Positions 10,921-23,224 of a stretch of 64,000 nucleotides of DNA are shown here, piece after piece (position 1 is the first letter of the stretch; each line of letters starts with the position of its first letter). The DNA comes from Lithobates sylvaticus (lineage: Eukaryota; Chordata; Amphibia; Anura; Ranidae): positions 436,262,571 through 436,326,570 of the forward strand of contig CM053028.1 in assembly GCA_028564925.1 (NCBI GenBank), written 5' to 3'. The notes beneath the pieces were generated by a model. That model was given only the letters and a program-made list of their open reading frames with translations, ran no database searches and had not been told where the DNA came from. The translations under genes were made by a program, and so were the position numbers.

Positions 10921-11966
10921 AAGGCCCGATGGTTTTCTTCCATGTGGATGCTCGTGGGTAGAGCATTCCATAGCCGAGGTCCTTGGACTGGAATCTTTGT
11001 TCTCCCTTTGATTTGTAGCGGGACTTGGGGATGAGGAGGCAGTTTTGGTTAGTTGATCGGAGGTTGCGATTGGGTGTGTAGTGTTTTATTTTCTCACATA
11101 AGTATTGAGGAGCGTTTCCTTGTGTGCATTTGTGGGTGAGGCAGAGGGTCTTGAATGTGATCCTATGCTTTACTGTTAGCCAATGTAGGGTAATGGATGG
11201 GATGATGGATTCCCAGGGTTTTTCTCCCGTGATTAGTCTTGCTGCCGTGTTTTAGACGACTTGTAGGCGTGCAATCTGGTATTTAGGTAGTCCTATGTAG
11301 AGGGAATTTGCGTAGTCGAGTCGCGAATTGATGATTGTTCCAACTACTATTGCTTTTTTTATTTTTCTGTAATAAAGGGGATGAGTCTACGTAGCAGGCA
11401 GAGAAGATGGTGGGATCCGCTTACTACTGATCCTTTTTGTGCATCCATAGACATCTCTGAGTCGAAGATGACTCCGAAACGTTTGGCTTTGGTACTTGAG
11501 GAGATGGTCTGTCCAAGGATGGTGGGTGGAATCCATGGGGTCTTAGTTTTTGTATTTCGGTTTGCGTTGAGGAGAAGAAGCTCTGTTTTCGATCCATTGA
11601 GTTTGAGGGAGCTTGTGTTCATCCAGTCATCTATCAATGTGAGGCATTTTTCTAGTTCCTGATATTGGTCTTTTTGTCCGGTGATACGGAAGTAGAGTTG
11701 AGTGTCATCAGCGTAGGAGTGGAAGCATAGATCCGATTTGCTAATGATTTTGAGGAGTGGATGGATGTAAATGTTGAAGAGCACAGGTGACAAGGGTGAT
11801 CCTTGAGGGACTCCATAAGAGATTGTGTGAGATTCAGAGGCAAAGGCTCCTAGTTTCACTGTCTGTGAATGATTTCCTAAGAAGGAAGCAAACCATGGTA
11901 GATCTGAGTCTGTAACTCCTGCTACTTCTCTGATGAGAAGAGTATTATGGTCCACTGTGTCGGTCC
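10921..11966 (-). pseudogene. L2 LINE, RT and C-terminal fragment
   Basis: On the minus strand the first part (11955 down to 11359) is open for 198 residues and carries RT motifs SYGVPQGSPLSPVLFNIYI and the catalytic YADD box, then LKLNGSKTELLL. Downstream (about 11350-10960) the frame is broken, but the nucleotide sequence still matches the L2 C-terminus at 2957-3424. The 5' end stops within the AFDTVDHN-type motif, next to a tandem duplication of about 12 bp (ACACAGTGGACC), and is followed by the sequence flanking the PLE palindrome. Dead 5'-truncated copy, more complete than the one at 2866. Confidence 0.9.
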
Positions 11967-13047
11967 ACTGTGTTTATTATAAATAATACATTATAATATT
12001 TTAATATAGTTCTCATTGACTTCACAATACATAAGAAAAAAAGCCAAGCCTGACAATATACCGGCCCCAAACAATTAATTGGATACAGTACACAGGCAAC
12101 AACCAGTTAATTGTTTCAATTTACAGGCAACATATTGGCAATATTTATAATATGTGCACAGAAAACAATCTTAATGCTAATTATGTGCTAGAAGGAAGCA
12201 AGTTAGGATGATCTCACCCTTGATCAATAAAGAGATGATGCCATCTCCTCAGGTGTGAAAAATGAGTGATAAAAGACTAAATTAAATACAAAATTGAGAC
12301 TAGGATACTACATAAGTGTTCATGTTGTGGTGTAAGGTAATATCATACAAACATAGGAAATCACACTCTATAGTCACATAGATCACATATATAGATATAC
12401 CAGATTGAAGGGACACACCATAGATGGGGGCGTCTATGAAGTCACACTATTTGCCCACATAAATCTTATAGATGGGTGTAACAGAAACTGTGAGTGGCCA
12501 CACCATAAATAGGGGCATCTATAAACAGAACATCACTAACAAATTAGGTTGTATGTAAAGTCCATAATCAATCTGATATCGGGTGGTATTCTTAGGAGGA
12601 AGCTTGAAACCAATATCCTCTTGATGTTGGATTCAGTTGCAAACCAGTAGAAGTAAAGGAATACGGTACGCTTACCACATCAGGTGGACCCTCTAACCGA
12701 TGGTTGGGGGTCAATCAGGCTCGATATCCTAAGGCTTGCGCCTATATCGGATTGATGCTTGGAGTGGAGCTCACCAAAGATGTCACTCCACACTCACCGG
12801 ACACCAGTGGTTCACCAAGACGTATTCACCAGTCAAACTTCCACAGAACGTGCACGGATCAACTCGACACGTAGTAATATATAGATAAAGAAAAAAAGAA
12901 AGAGGGCCTCCTCATAGTGTAAGAAAGTCCAGGTTGGGACTCAATTTAATAAAAAATTGTTTCCGGAATACATAGCAATAAAAATTGTAGTATTAAAAAC
13001 AAATCCAATAACTCAGGGCGCACTAAAGTCGGTATATAAGCAAGGTT

Positions 13048-13087
13048 CTCCCGACGCGTTTCATCTGATAAAGACTTCAACTGGGGC
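13048..13087 (-). ncRNA. Hammerhead-ribozyme-like motif (left arm)
   Basis: Mirror of the motif at 18011-18050, with two small differences: ATGAAA in place of ACGAAA just before stem III, and an extra C in the stem I side. Same degenerate core. Confidence 0.5.
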
Positions 13088-14764
13088 TCATTGCAAATAG
13101 ACTGATAGTGCGTTGTATTTATATGCTATAACCACTTGAATATGACTAATTGGGAACAGCCCAACTCCTGGTATGGCAACCTTCTGAGTTAGTTGCACTG
13201 TGATTGGCTCAAACTAAGCCAATAATCAGTCACCAAAACTCTAGCATTATCAGACCACAGAGTATTCATCCAATCAAAAACAAACGCTCCTTACCTTTAA
13301 AGAAAGCCAGCCAATGATGGCGGGCTGTAGCACTGACAATGTATGTGAAAGGGTAAAAGGAAAATGGACCAATGGAACGAAGTGAATGTCCTAACCTATC
13401 TGTGTTAGGACTTTTGGCGCCAAAATATGTATTCAATTGTGGTAGGAGTATAATCTCATAACATCCGTTAGTGTCATCACCAATGGATGTGCGTGAAATC
13501 AGCGCGGGGACGCCAGGGCAGACCGTATCGGAAGAGCTTCAGAACGGATGCCGGGCGGTGCCTTCACCAATCAGCGCGGCCAGCACGGGGCACGTGACAC
13601 GACGGCGTCATGTGAACATCATGTGTCGGGGTCATGTGACGCGAAGGCACCGAAAAATAGGAATCAGATCTAAACCAATCATCGAAGTCAGGGAAGAACA
13701 CGTGACACAACACTGTCACGTGAGCGCCAATGATGGAATCATGTGACACGAGAACGTCACATGGTGAAAAGAATGACGTGAAGGGGGTGCGTGCACATAT
13801 GGATAGAACGTCATTGGAGATTGGCCAATACAATTAGACTTCCGCTTGAACCCGAAGGACGGGCCGACAGTTACGTCAAACGTAAACAACACTCACGTGG
13901 TAGTGCCTCAACCAAAGAAGTGTAAGGGGTGGCGCATGCAGGTGTGCGGCCTCATAGAATCAACATCGTTTGATTTCAGGTCACTAGGAATGAAACGAGT
14001 GCGCAAGTGCCATGCATATAGGAAGTTATGTGAAAGACTATCCCGTATAATGAAAATTTACGTACAGTTATAAATATAATGTGAGGACTGCATGAATGAA
14101 TGTGGCCTGAACCAATATCTAAATACTAATGATATATAAGAAATCGTAAAAACGGCCAATCATCAACATTCTAAACAAGTAAATTTGAATCAGTCCATTG
14201 AAAAATAGTGAAATAGCTAAATATTAGTATGGTGATACAAAAAAGGGGAACCGTGGCTAGGCTGTTCACAATGAATCACCCGGATCCCCATAGATATTCC
14301 ATACAGAAGAGTCAGATGGCATCACATTATGGTAAACATCAAACCAGTCAAATGACATTATGGTGGAATAAGAACTCATAATCGACTCGTACTCGAATCA
14401 TATGCCGTCATGACAAGTATTGATTATTCGTGTGTCATGGGATATACAGATAATACGCAACTATGACACAACAAGGTGAGTACAGATTATAGTACCAACC
14501 TAATCAGGTACAGATTACAATTTCCAATAATGAATAAAGCTATAAGGCTGTAAGGCCAAACAATAAAATGAGAAACAAACAAGCACTCAACCTAACTAAA
14601 GGGTCTATTCCCATGTAGTGTGGGGAAATGCCCCAAACGTACATCAAAAACCGAAAGGGTGTAGTTCAGCACCCACCCGGAAGTGGAAATCTTTATGCTG
14701 ATATTGAAGATTAGTTGGAAAATTACCCCATAATAAAGGGCAAAACGTAACAAGTGAATCAGAG

Positions 14765-15109
14765 TTAGGAGCGGTTGATGAACGCATTTATGTCCCACTC
14801 GATATTGAGGCCGAATGGGACATAACATTTCATCTGATGTATCCAAAAAGTTTCTAATTTGGATACTCCACGTACATTAGATTCACCTCTCCAGTGCGGT
14901 ACGAACTTGTCTATAATCTGAAAGGTTGAACCAGCCGGATTTTTACTGTGATGAAAAAGAAAATGTTTTGGAACACTGTGATTAGTGCGGCCAGCCCTAA
15001 TGGCCGCAATGTGTTCATTCACTCTAATTGCAAACGTACGGATGGTACGACCGATGTATTGTTTCCCACAAGGGCAAGTGATAAGGTAGACAATGTACCT
15101 CGTGTGGCA
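14765..15109 (-). pseudogene. Second PLE copy, GIY-YIG end only
   Basis: The minus strand encodes the last 115 residues, starting inside the GIY-YIG domain (RYIVYLITCPCGKQYIGRT) and ending at the same stop as the sense copy. It lacks all RT motifs. It faces away from the sense copy across the palindrome centre. Confidence 0.88.
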
Positions 15110-16333
15110 ATTGCCCCTAGCTTGGCCAATTTATTTATGGCTAAATGGGAGGAGGATGTCGTCTATGCCCTGGACCCCCCACAGTTAGTGTTGTGGTCCA
15201 GGTACATCGACGACATCCTCCTCCTATGGAGGGGTTCTATAGATTCCCTTGACCAGTTCATGTCACAGCTCAACGATAACAACAGAGGAATAGAGCTTAC
15301 GCATGAAGCTAGCCGATCTACCATACATTTCCTTGATCTAGAGATCAGCATATGTGGAGATCGATTTGTGACCAAGACGTTCTTCAAAGCTACCGACCGG
15401 AATGGTTACATTCCGGTCGACAGCTGCCATCACGCTTCATGGCTCAAATCAGTGCCCCGTAGCCAGCTCATGAGGATCAGACGCAACTGCTCACAGGTGT
15501 CCGATTTTCTAGAGCAGGCTGTGACACTCAAAGGGAGATTCCTTGATAAAGGATACGACCTTGCCCACATCGATGATGAGATCAAAAAAGTGTCCTTAAT
15601 TGATCGTGAGACTTTACTAACAGAAAGACCTCTCATTGCTAAGGAAAATAAACATAAATGGTCGTTCCTTACCGACTTTTCCGTTCAGCATAAACAAATC
15701 AAAAATATCATACTTAAGCACTGGGGAGTGCTAAAAAATGATCAAGTTTTGAACTCTATTCTCCCTGATCGGGGGGGAGTGATTTACAGAGGCGCTCCAT
15801 CCCTGAGAGGGAGAATCGCACCAAACATCATAAATCCTCCATGCCCTCCCACTTTCTTTCACGATATGAAAGGATTTTTTCCATGCCGCAAGTGTAATGT
15901 GTGCAAAAACAACTCCTTTAACAGAAAACGTGAAAACTTTGTATCAACCCACACCGGCAAGCAGTATAAGATGAAATGTTTTGCCACGTGCCACACGAGG
16001 TACATTGTCTACCTTATCACTTGCCCTTGTGGGAAACAATACATCGGTCGTACCATCCGTACGTTTGCAATTAGAGTGAATGAACACATTGCGGCCATTA
16101 GGGCTGGCCGCACTAATCACAGTGTTCCAAAACATTTTCTTTTTCATCACAGTAAAAATCCGGCTGGTTCAACCTTTCAGATTATAGACAAGTTCGTACC
16201 GCACTGGAGAGGTGAATCTAATGTACATGGAGTATCCAAATTAGAAACTTTTTGGATACATCAGATGAAATGTTATGTCCCATTCGGCCTCAATATCGAG
16301 TGGGACATAAATGCGTTCATCAACCGCTCCTAA
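15110..16333 (+). pseudogene. Penelope-like RT/GIY-YIG endonuclease, 5'-truncated
   Basis: An open stretch of about 407 codons enters at the RT B-motif region (APSLANLFMAKWE), followed by the catalytic YIDDILLLW box and HFLDLEI. A linker with CRKCNVCKNN Cys pairs precedes the GIY-YIG module (VYLITCPCGKQYIGRT, then RVNEH). This is the RT-then-EN order that defines canonical PLEs. The N-terminal half of the RT is absent: the sense copy starts at the palindrome junction. The ATG at 14948 is not a real start, because codons before 15110 are antisense to the other copy. Fossil 5'-truncated copy; the part present looks little damaged. Confidence 0.9.
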
Positions 16334-18931
16334 CTCTGATTCACTTGTTACGTTTTGCCCTTTATTATGGGGTAATTTTCCAACTAATCTTCAATATCAG
16401 CATAAAGATTTCCACTTCCGGGTGGGTGCTGAACTACACCCTTTCGGTTTTTGATGTACGTTTGGGGCATTTCCCCACACTACATGGGAATAGACCCTTT
16501 AGTTAGGTTGAGTGCTTGTTTGTTTCTCATTTTATTGTTTGGCCTTACAGCCTTATAGCTTTATTCATTATTGGAAATTGTAATCTGTACCTGATTAGGT
16601 TGGTACTATAATCTGTACTCACCTTGTTGTGTCATAGTTGCGTATTATCTGTATATCCCATGACACACGAATAATCAATACTTGTCATGACGGCATATGA
16701 TTCGAGTACGAGTCGATTATGAGTTCTTATTCCACCATAATGTCATTTGACTGGTTTGATGTTTACCATAATGTGATGCCATCTGACTCTTCTGTATGGA
16801 ATATCTATGGGGATCCGGGTGATTCATTGTGAACAGCCTAGCCACGGTTCCCCTTTTTTGTATCACCATACTAATATTTAGCTATTTCACTATTTTTCAA
16901 TGGACTGATTCAAATTTACTTGTTTAGAATGTTGATGATTGGCCGTTTTTACGATTTCTTATATATCATTAGTATTTAGATATTGGTTCAGGCCACATTC
17001 ATTCATGCAGTCCTCACATTATATTTATAACTGTACGTAAATTTTCATTATACGGGATAGTCTTTCACATAACTTCCTATATGCATGGCACTTGCGCACT
17101 CGTTTCATTCCTAGTGACCTGAAATCAAACGATGTTGATTCTATGAGGCCGCACACCTGCATGCGCCACCCCTTACACTTCTTTGGTTGAGGCACTACCA
17201 CGTGAGTGTTGTTTACGTTTGACGTAACTGTCGGCCCGTCCTTCGGGTTCAAGCGGAAGTCTAATTGTATTGGCCAATCTCCAATGACGTTCTATCCATA
17301 TGTGCACGCACCCCCTTCACGTCATTCTTTTCACCATGTGACGTTCTCGTGTCACATGATTCCATCATTGGCGCTCACGTGACAGTGTTGTGTCACGTGT
17401 TCTTCCCTGACTTCGATGATTGGTTTAGATCTGATTCCTATTTTTCGGCGCCTTCGCGTCACATGACCCCGACACATGATGTTCACATGACGCCGTCGTG
17501 TCACGTGCCCCGTGCTGGCCGCGCTGATTGGTGAAGGCACCGCCCGGCATCCGTTCTGAAGCTCTTCCGATACGGTCTGCCCTGGCGTCCCCGCGCTGAT
17601 TTCACGCACATCCATTGGTGATGACACTAACGGATGTTATGAGATTATACTCCTACCACAATTGAATACATATTTTGGCGCCAAAAGTCCTAACACAGAT
17701 AGGTTAGGACATTCACTTCGTTCCATTGGTCCATTTTCCTTTTACCCTTTCACATACATTGTCAGTGCTACAGCCCGCCATCATTGGCTGGCTTTCTTTA
17801 AAGGTAAGGAGCGTTTGTTTTTGATTGGATGAATACTCTGTGGTCTGATAATGCTAGAGTTTTGGTGACTGATTATTGGCTTAGTTTGAGCCAATCACAG
17901 TGCAACTAACTCAGAAGGTTGCCATACCAGGAGTTGGGCTGTTCCCAATTAGTCATATTCAAGTGGTTATAGCATATAAATACAACGCACTATCAGTCTA
18001 TTTGCAATGAGGCCCAGTTGAAGTCTTTATCAGACGAAACGCGTCGGGAGAACCTTGCTTATATACCGACTTTAGTGCGCCCTGAGTTATTGGATTTGTT
18101 TTTAATACTACAATTTTTATTGCTATGTATTCCGGAAACAATTTTTTATTAAATTGAGTCCCAACCTGGACTTTCTTACACTATGAGGAGGCCCTCTTTC
18201 TTTTTTCTTTATCTATATATTACTACGTGTCGAGTTGATCCGTGCACGTTCTGTGGAAGTTTGACTGGTGAATACGTCTTGGTGAACCACTGGTGTCCGG
18301 TGAGTGTGGAGTGACATCTTTGGTGAGCTCCACTCCAAGCATCAATCCGATATAGGCGCAAGCCTTAGGATATCGAGCCTGATTGACCCCCAACCATCGG
18401 TTAGAGGGTCCACCTGATGTGGTAAGCGTACCGTATTCCTTTACTTCTACTGGTTTGCAACTGAATCCAACATCAAGAGGATATTGGTTTCAAGCTTCCT
18501 CCTAAGAATACCACCCGATATCAGATTGATTATGGACTTTACATACAACCTAATTTGTTAGTGATGTTCTGTTTATAGATGCCCCTATTTATGGTGTGGC
18601 CACTCACAGTTTCTGTTACACCCATCTATAAGATTTATGTGGGCAAATAGTGTGACTTCATAGACGCCCCCATCTATGGTGTGTCCCTTCAATCTGGTAT
18701 ATCTATATATGTGATCTATGTGACTATAGAGTGTGATTTCCTATGTTTGTATGATATTACCTTACACCACAGCATGAACACTTATGTAGTATCCTAGTCT
18801 CAATTTTGTATTTAATTTAGTCTTTTATCACTCATTTTTCACACCTGAGGAGATGGCATCATCTCTTTATTGATCAAGGGTGAGATCATCCTAACTTGCT
18901 TCCTTCTAGCACATAATTAGCATTAAGATTG
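15989..18931 (+). repeat. Right arm of PLE palindrome
   Basis: Mirror of the left arm. It holds the last 115 codons of the PLE ORF, then about 2.6 kb of 3' UTR. The short ORFs at 16252-16506, 17265-17534 and 17352-17627 also occur mirrored in the left arm. They have no family resemblance and are probably UTR. Confidence 0.93.
18011..18050 (+). ncRNA. Hammerhead-ribozyme-like motif (right arm)
   Basis: Layout CCC-AGTTGAA-GTC..GAC-GAAA-CGCG-TC-GGG matches a minimal hammerhead: stem I CCC/GGG, stem II GTC/GAC, GAAA core, short self-complementary stem III (ACGCGT) and a GTC cleavage site. The CTGATGA core box is degenerate (AGTTGAA), so self-cleavage is doubtful. PLEs are known to carry minimal hammerheads in their terminal repeats. 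Confidence 0.55.
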
Positions 18932-19386
18932 CCATCACTGCCAGTGTTTGAGTGTCTGACTCTTATTTTTGGTTATATGGCTCACATTTGACTGCATACA
19001 TTTAATCTTATTTTCCGTAAATCAGCGTATTTTGTCTAGTGGATATACTAGCGTCACCATCCCCCTTCACGAGGATGGACTGACGTGGCCGTTCCCACTA
19101 TACACATCTGATTGGGATGAGATTTGTTTGTCAATCATTTTATGTTTTTCACATAATGCTCACTTGAATAAAGTTTTCCACTTTTTTCACATTATACCAG
19201 AACACACAGGAATGGCCGTGATTTTATAGTCTCGTCCGGAATGAGTGTTCTCACATGTTTTATTTAGCGCTACATTTTTTGTCTTTATATATTTGAGTAC
19301 AATCGGTCATATTGTTGTATGTTGGCAGCTATATTTATTTGTTCCATATTTTTTGGGGTGGCGCAGCTATTCACCCACACTTTTAA
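18932..19386. other. Right flank of PLE palindrome, unclassified
   Basis: Not shared with the left flank. AT-rich, with AATAAAG at about 19167 and GCGCTAC near 19270. It may be more PLE 3' sequence that only one copy carries. The 86-codon ORF at 18969-19229 has no family resemblance. Confidence 0.35.
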
Positions 19387-19671
19387 CCGCCGATCACTGA
19401 CAGTCAGTGTAGGAAGCGCGGGGAGAGGTTTGTTTACACAGACCTCTCCCCGTTCTTCAGCTCCGTAACCCGATCGCGGGACACCAGCGGCGATCGGGTC
19501 CGCTGGTCCCGCGGCCGGGGTCACGGAGCTCCCGACCGGGTCGCGAGCGCGCCGCTAGCGGCGCGCGCGCGACCCACGGGCAGGCACATGCACGATCACG
19601 TACAGGTACGTGATTCTGCCTGCCCGTGCCATTCTGCTGACGTATATATGCAGTGGCCGGTCGGGAAGCGG
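19387..19671. mobile_element. TTAA-flanked MITE, GC-rich
   Basis: A 285-bp block bounded by TTAA on both sides (19383-19386 and 19672-19675), with short CCGC/GCGG ends. The interior has several hairpins (for example GGAGAGGT..ACCTCTCC and CACGTAC..GTACGTG) and CpG-rich sequence unlike its neighbours. TTAA target sites suit piggyBac-like or Kolobok-like non-autonomous elements. Confidence 0.65.
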
Positions 19672-19699
19672 TTAACTGACTAGTACCCATTTCCCTTTT

Positions 19700-19846
19700 A
19701 GATTGTAAGCTCTAAGGAGCAGGGCCCTCTGATTCCTACTGTATTAAAGTGTATTGTATTTGTGCTGTCTACCCTCAAGTTTTAAAGCGCTACGTAAACT
19801 GTTGGCGCTATATAAATCCTGTATAATAATAATATAAATGTAATTG
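19700..19846 (+). mobile_element. LINE/SINE 3' tail fragment
   Basis: Contains AGATTGTAAGCTC, GGAGCAGGGCC and the terminal GCGCTATATAAAT followed by (ATA)n, a tail widely shared by L2-type LINEs and their SINEs in frogs and fish. No A/B-box tRNA head is visible, so it is a 3' fragment. Confidence 0.55.
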
Positions 19847-21392
19847 CAATTTTGGTGGATTACCCTTAAGTACTAATAAGAGCTGTTTGTGTTGCCCACA
19901 CCTACCAGTCATACTCAAGCTTTTAGAGTCTAACTGCAATTTAAGATCTAAAGGTTTGAATCTAATTGGGGACTGTTGGCTACTCTTAATCTAGTTACAA
20001 GCGTATCATTTTTATACATTTTTCTGTCTATCATGCCACACTCATGTTCTGCCCAAGACCAAGCCTGAGGTGAGTCAGGTGGCAAAAGTGTTGCAAGTAT
20101 TCCTGAGGGCACTTTTATAACTGAGGTCATGAGTGCCATAATTAGCATTAATTACAATATCTACTTGTGCATGTCTAGTGGAACGTATTGCAGATCCTCT
20201 GGATGAGACACTGCCAACTATGCTCAAACATTCCAGAAGAAAAAAGGACATTAATGTGTTCCTTGCCCTGTGCCCACTAATGCCTTAATGTCTTGCGGCT
20301 TGTTCATGATTACGTGCACAAAGTCCACAACAGCACAGAATGTCCTATTAGCAGGGTAAATACATGATTGTAAGCATAGCGTGCATCATCAGGTATGTTG
20401 TGTTCATCTAGGAGGCTGATTTGTGTTTACCGCACAGCCTTGTATAATGTCTGCATTAGACAGAGTAACCACAGACAGCTGTGCTATGGCTGACCTCCAG
20501 AAGCCTGAAATAGTCTGCTAAATTGTTACACAAGGGAAGTGTAGACAGAGCACCGGAAGACCTGCATACAATCTCCTGACTCATAGATGGTTTATGAACA
20601 GCTGTATGTATAATGCCTTACTCACATATCCGTTATTATCACTTATACTAGCAATACCCCTACTCTGCACAGTGTACAAGGAGCATGAAAGAAATTGGAA
20701 AATGAAGGGGAAATAGATATAGGGCATGGGGCTTAGCTTGTACTGCAAGTGTTAATAGAGAGGATCTTACTTGGAGAATGTCTTTCAGGGTTCATGTTAA
20801 ATACTATCAGTATGTTTTACAAAAAATGCACCGTTACGGTAAATTCGGGTTACCTGATATTCATACCCATGAGCCCCTTTTTTGAACTGTAGCTCAGTTG
20901 AAGTCAGTGGATTCTGTAATTTTTCTTTAGGTAATACTCACAAATGCCATTCCCAGCTTTATTTTAAGTGGGCTTAAACTCAAAAAGTGAAGATGTGCTA
21001 TTGTATAGAAAAAATTTACATTATGTTCTTATTTCCTCAGCAGTACACCTCCTAGTATGTCAGGGTGTCTAGGTACGCCAGTGCCTACCACCTCATAGCT
21101 GTATGTCTGCAGTGTGAGATCTAAGACCCTACTGCCTCTAACTGGTAGTTTCAGGATATTTGAAGTGAAATTGAGTGATAGCATAACTGCTCACTGTTCT
21201 CTGTGCTGAAGGCTCTGTCACGAGGAAGTAAAGCCCTTTCTCCACCAAGATAGCCATTTCCACACAGAGACACAGTGCAGAACAACACATGGTAAGTCTA
21301 TAATGGAGAAAGATCACCTATGGGAACACCCCTGGCAATATTGGTAACTAGTCCTATACCCTCTGTCCATCAATGTTTGGCCATTACTTCCT
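19847..21392. other. 1.5 kb with no recognised feature
   Basis: No ORF with family resemblance and no obvious repeat ends. Confidence 0.4.
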
Positions 21393-21813
21393 CAGCAATT
21401 TCACCTCAGATGGTCAAGGTAATGTATAGCTTTGTTGGTCATAAAAGAAAGATGGAATTATTGCCTCTGCCTGCTCTTAAGTTCTATGCCTGGGAGGTCA
21501 ACATATGGGCACTCTTTGCATCTGACAAGGGACGAATCCCCTTGGTGGTATATGTGAAGTCCGTAGTTACACCACCCCCTTTAAGGCATTCAGTGACGCT
21601 TTTTCCAGATGGTATAACTATACAGTATCTAATGATCCTTAGGTGTCCGGACAGCAGCGGCTTCTTTTGTGGGAACCTCCATGGGGGCTTCTTGAGATCC
21701 TGTGGCGCCGATGCCTCACTGGTTCCTCCACCCAGGCAGACACAATAATTCCATCTTTCTTTTATGATCAACACCGCTAAACATTACCTTGACCATCTGA
21801 GGAGAAATTGCTG
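21393..21813. repeat. Foldback with 80-bp arms
   Basis: 21393-21475 is the near-complement of 21734-21813. Both arms share CAGATGGTCAAGGTAATGT and AAAGAAAGATGGAATTATTG. The 258-bp loop is unique. The overlapping 142-codon ORF (21320-21748) crosses one arm and the loop and has no family resemblance, so I do not call a gene. Confidence 0.75.
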
Positions 21814-22240
21814 AACACATGCATCTCTTTTACAATACCCCCGAAGAAAAGTTGTTGACCTGACCTCTGAGTATCCTGTCACTCCCTTGGACTAATGGAG
21901 TCTGGAAACTCTCGCTACTATTGGAGACCTAACCCTCTCTCCCTGTGAAGCTGGAGCAATAAAACTTGAAAAGACCAAAGAGACTGGTGCCCTTTACTGT
22001 CATGTGATGCTCTCCACTGTGACCATGGATACACCCTGAGGTAAATGCTAGTCTTCTCCCTGCTGGAGGTGAGTCTTTCCCACTACCCCATGCAGGAGGG
22101 GTGCTAAACCCTTTTTTTTTTCAAAAGTTCTGTTATGTGAGCATGCATTTCTTCTTCCTGATAGTGGGGGTGGGGTAACAGGACACTGTGCAAACACACA
22201 ATGTGCCTGTTTTCCAGTGTTCAGCCTGCGGCAAGTTGCA
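21814..22240. other. Unclassified spacer
   Basis: No feature recognised. Confidence 0.4.
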
Positions 22241-22544
22241 GGATGTATTTATACTGAGATTAAATTACACACAGGTTGACTCTATTTACGAATTAGGTGA
22301 CTTCTGAAGGCAATTGGTTCCACTAAATTTTAGTTAAGGGTATCAGAATAAAGGGGGTTGAATATAAATGCATGCAACACTTTTCACGTATTTATTTGTA
22401 AAAAAAATTGAAAACCATTTATCATTTTCCTTTAACTTCACAATTATGTGCCACGTTGTGTTAGTTTACCACATAAAATCCCAATATAATACATTTACGT
22501 TTTTGGTTGTATTCAAGGGGTATGAATACTTTGTCAAGGCACTG
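22241..22544 (-). mobile_element. Tc1 fragment (end only)
   Basis: The last 304 bp match the terminal part of the Tc1 at 47852-49446 (about 49139-49446), ending GGTATGAATACTTTGTCAAGGCACTG followed by TA. No transposase sequence remains. Confidence 0.85.
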
Positions 22545-22897
22545 TACACATGTGAACACACACATAGAAAAAAAAAATAGGGTAACATACACGTTAATGT
22601 GCAAAGCTATTTTGTACCTGTAGATGTTATGTTGTTACTGTCTCCAGGTGCCTAGTACTCAAACACTACAATAAGACATTACATGGAGCCACTAAAACAT
22701 TTATAGAACTGCACTACACTAAAGAATCTTTGAGCTGCTGTATCAAACACCCTTATATTATCACTATGATATAACATAATTTTTAACTATAGTAAAGTAC
22801 AACAGATATCCACATAAATTCATAGTGTCCTTTTAATATAAAGTGTCCCGTGCTTTAAGCCAAGTTCTTTGTGCTCTTTTAGTACTTATGAATCGCT

Positions 22898-22930
22898 CCC
22901 TGAAGTCGTTGGTTGATGAACCGCGTAGGG
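22898..22930 (+). ncRNA. Hammerhead-like motif
   Basis: CCCTGAAGTC..GATGAACCGCG..AGGG: short stem I CCC/GGG, TGAAG box, weak stem II, GAA-CCGCG in place of GAAACGCG. More decayed than its relative at 56621-56653. Confidence 0.4.
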
Positions 22931-23224
22931 GAAGAGTTATGGACACTGACGTCATCACGCACGGAAGCCACGCTCACACTGGTAAATGAGTGGAGTCAGC
23001 TACCACATAAGACTAGGCTGTCATATCCAAGTGCTGGTAAATATGAGTGTATAATTTTTATTTATTTTAAGTTTGTTTTATTATAGCTTTTCAATATTAT
23101 ATTGACTTGTTTGCTTTCCCTATGGCGTATGGAGAGGATACTGGAGAAAGAGAGAAAGCATTGAAGAGAGCAGTGGAGATACCCCTTGGGGGAAATAAAC
23201 CACTATGTGATGCACTTATAATTT

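Larger units (their letters stand above)
12166..15109 (-). repeat. Left arm of PLE palindrome
   Basis: Reverse complement of 15989-18931. It contains, on the minus strand, the C-terminal GIY-YIG part, a 3' UTR with GTCACGTG-rich sequence near 13560-13760, and a hammerhead-like motif at 13048-13087. Confidence 0.93.
12166..18931. mobile_element. Giant palindrome of two Penelope-like elements
   Basis: Left arm 12166-15109 (2,944 bp) and right arm 15989-18931 (2,943 bp) are reverse complements with only scattered single-base differences. The 879-bp centre (15110-15988) is unique. The right copy runs + from an RT segment through a GIY-YIG domain and a long 3' UTR. The left copy runs - from the GIY-YIG domain through the same 3' UTR. 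Both are 5'-truncated and joined 5' to 5', with 3' tails pointing outward. PLEs are known for inverted and tandem copies at one locus. The extreme arm identity implies a young event or gene conversion between arms. The outer flanks differ (11967-12165 and 18932 onward). Confidence 0.9.

Noticed and set aside
11955-11985. Tandem ACACAGTGGACC as target duplication of the PLE palindrome
   Set aside because: Both copies are on the same side, and I could not find the octamer or the continuing L2 on the far side of the palindrome.
14948-15109. N-terminal 54 codons of the 461-codon PLE ORF including its ATG
   Set aside because: This stretch is the antisense of the other PLE copy. The true coding homology starts at the palindrome junction, 15110.
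19387-19671. GC-rich CpG block as a CpG-island promoter
   Set aside because: Bounded by TTAA with MITE-like hairpins and no gene next to it, so a MITE explains it better.
21320-21748. 142-codon ORF as host gene
   Set aside because: It spans a foldback arm and loop, has no recognisable domain and no supporting splice or promoter signals.
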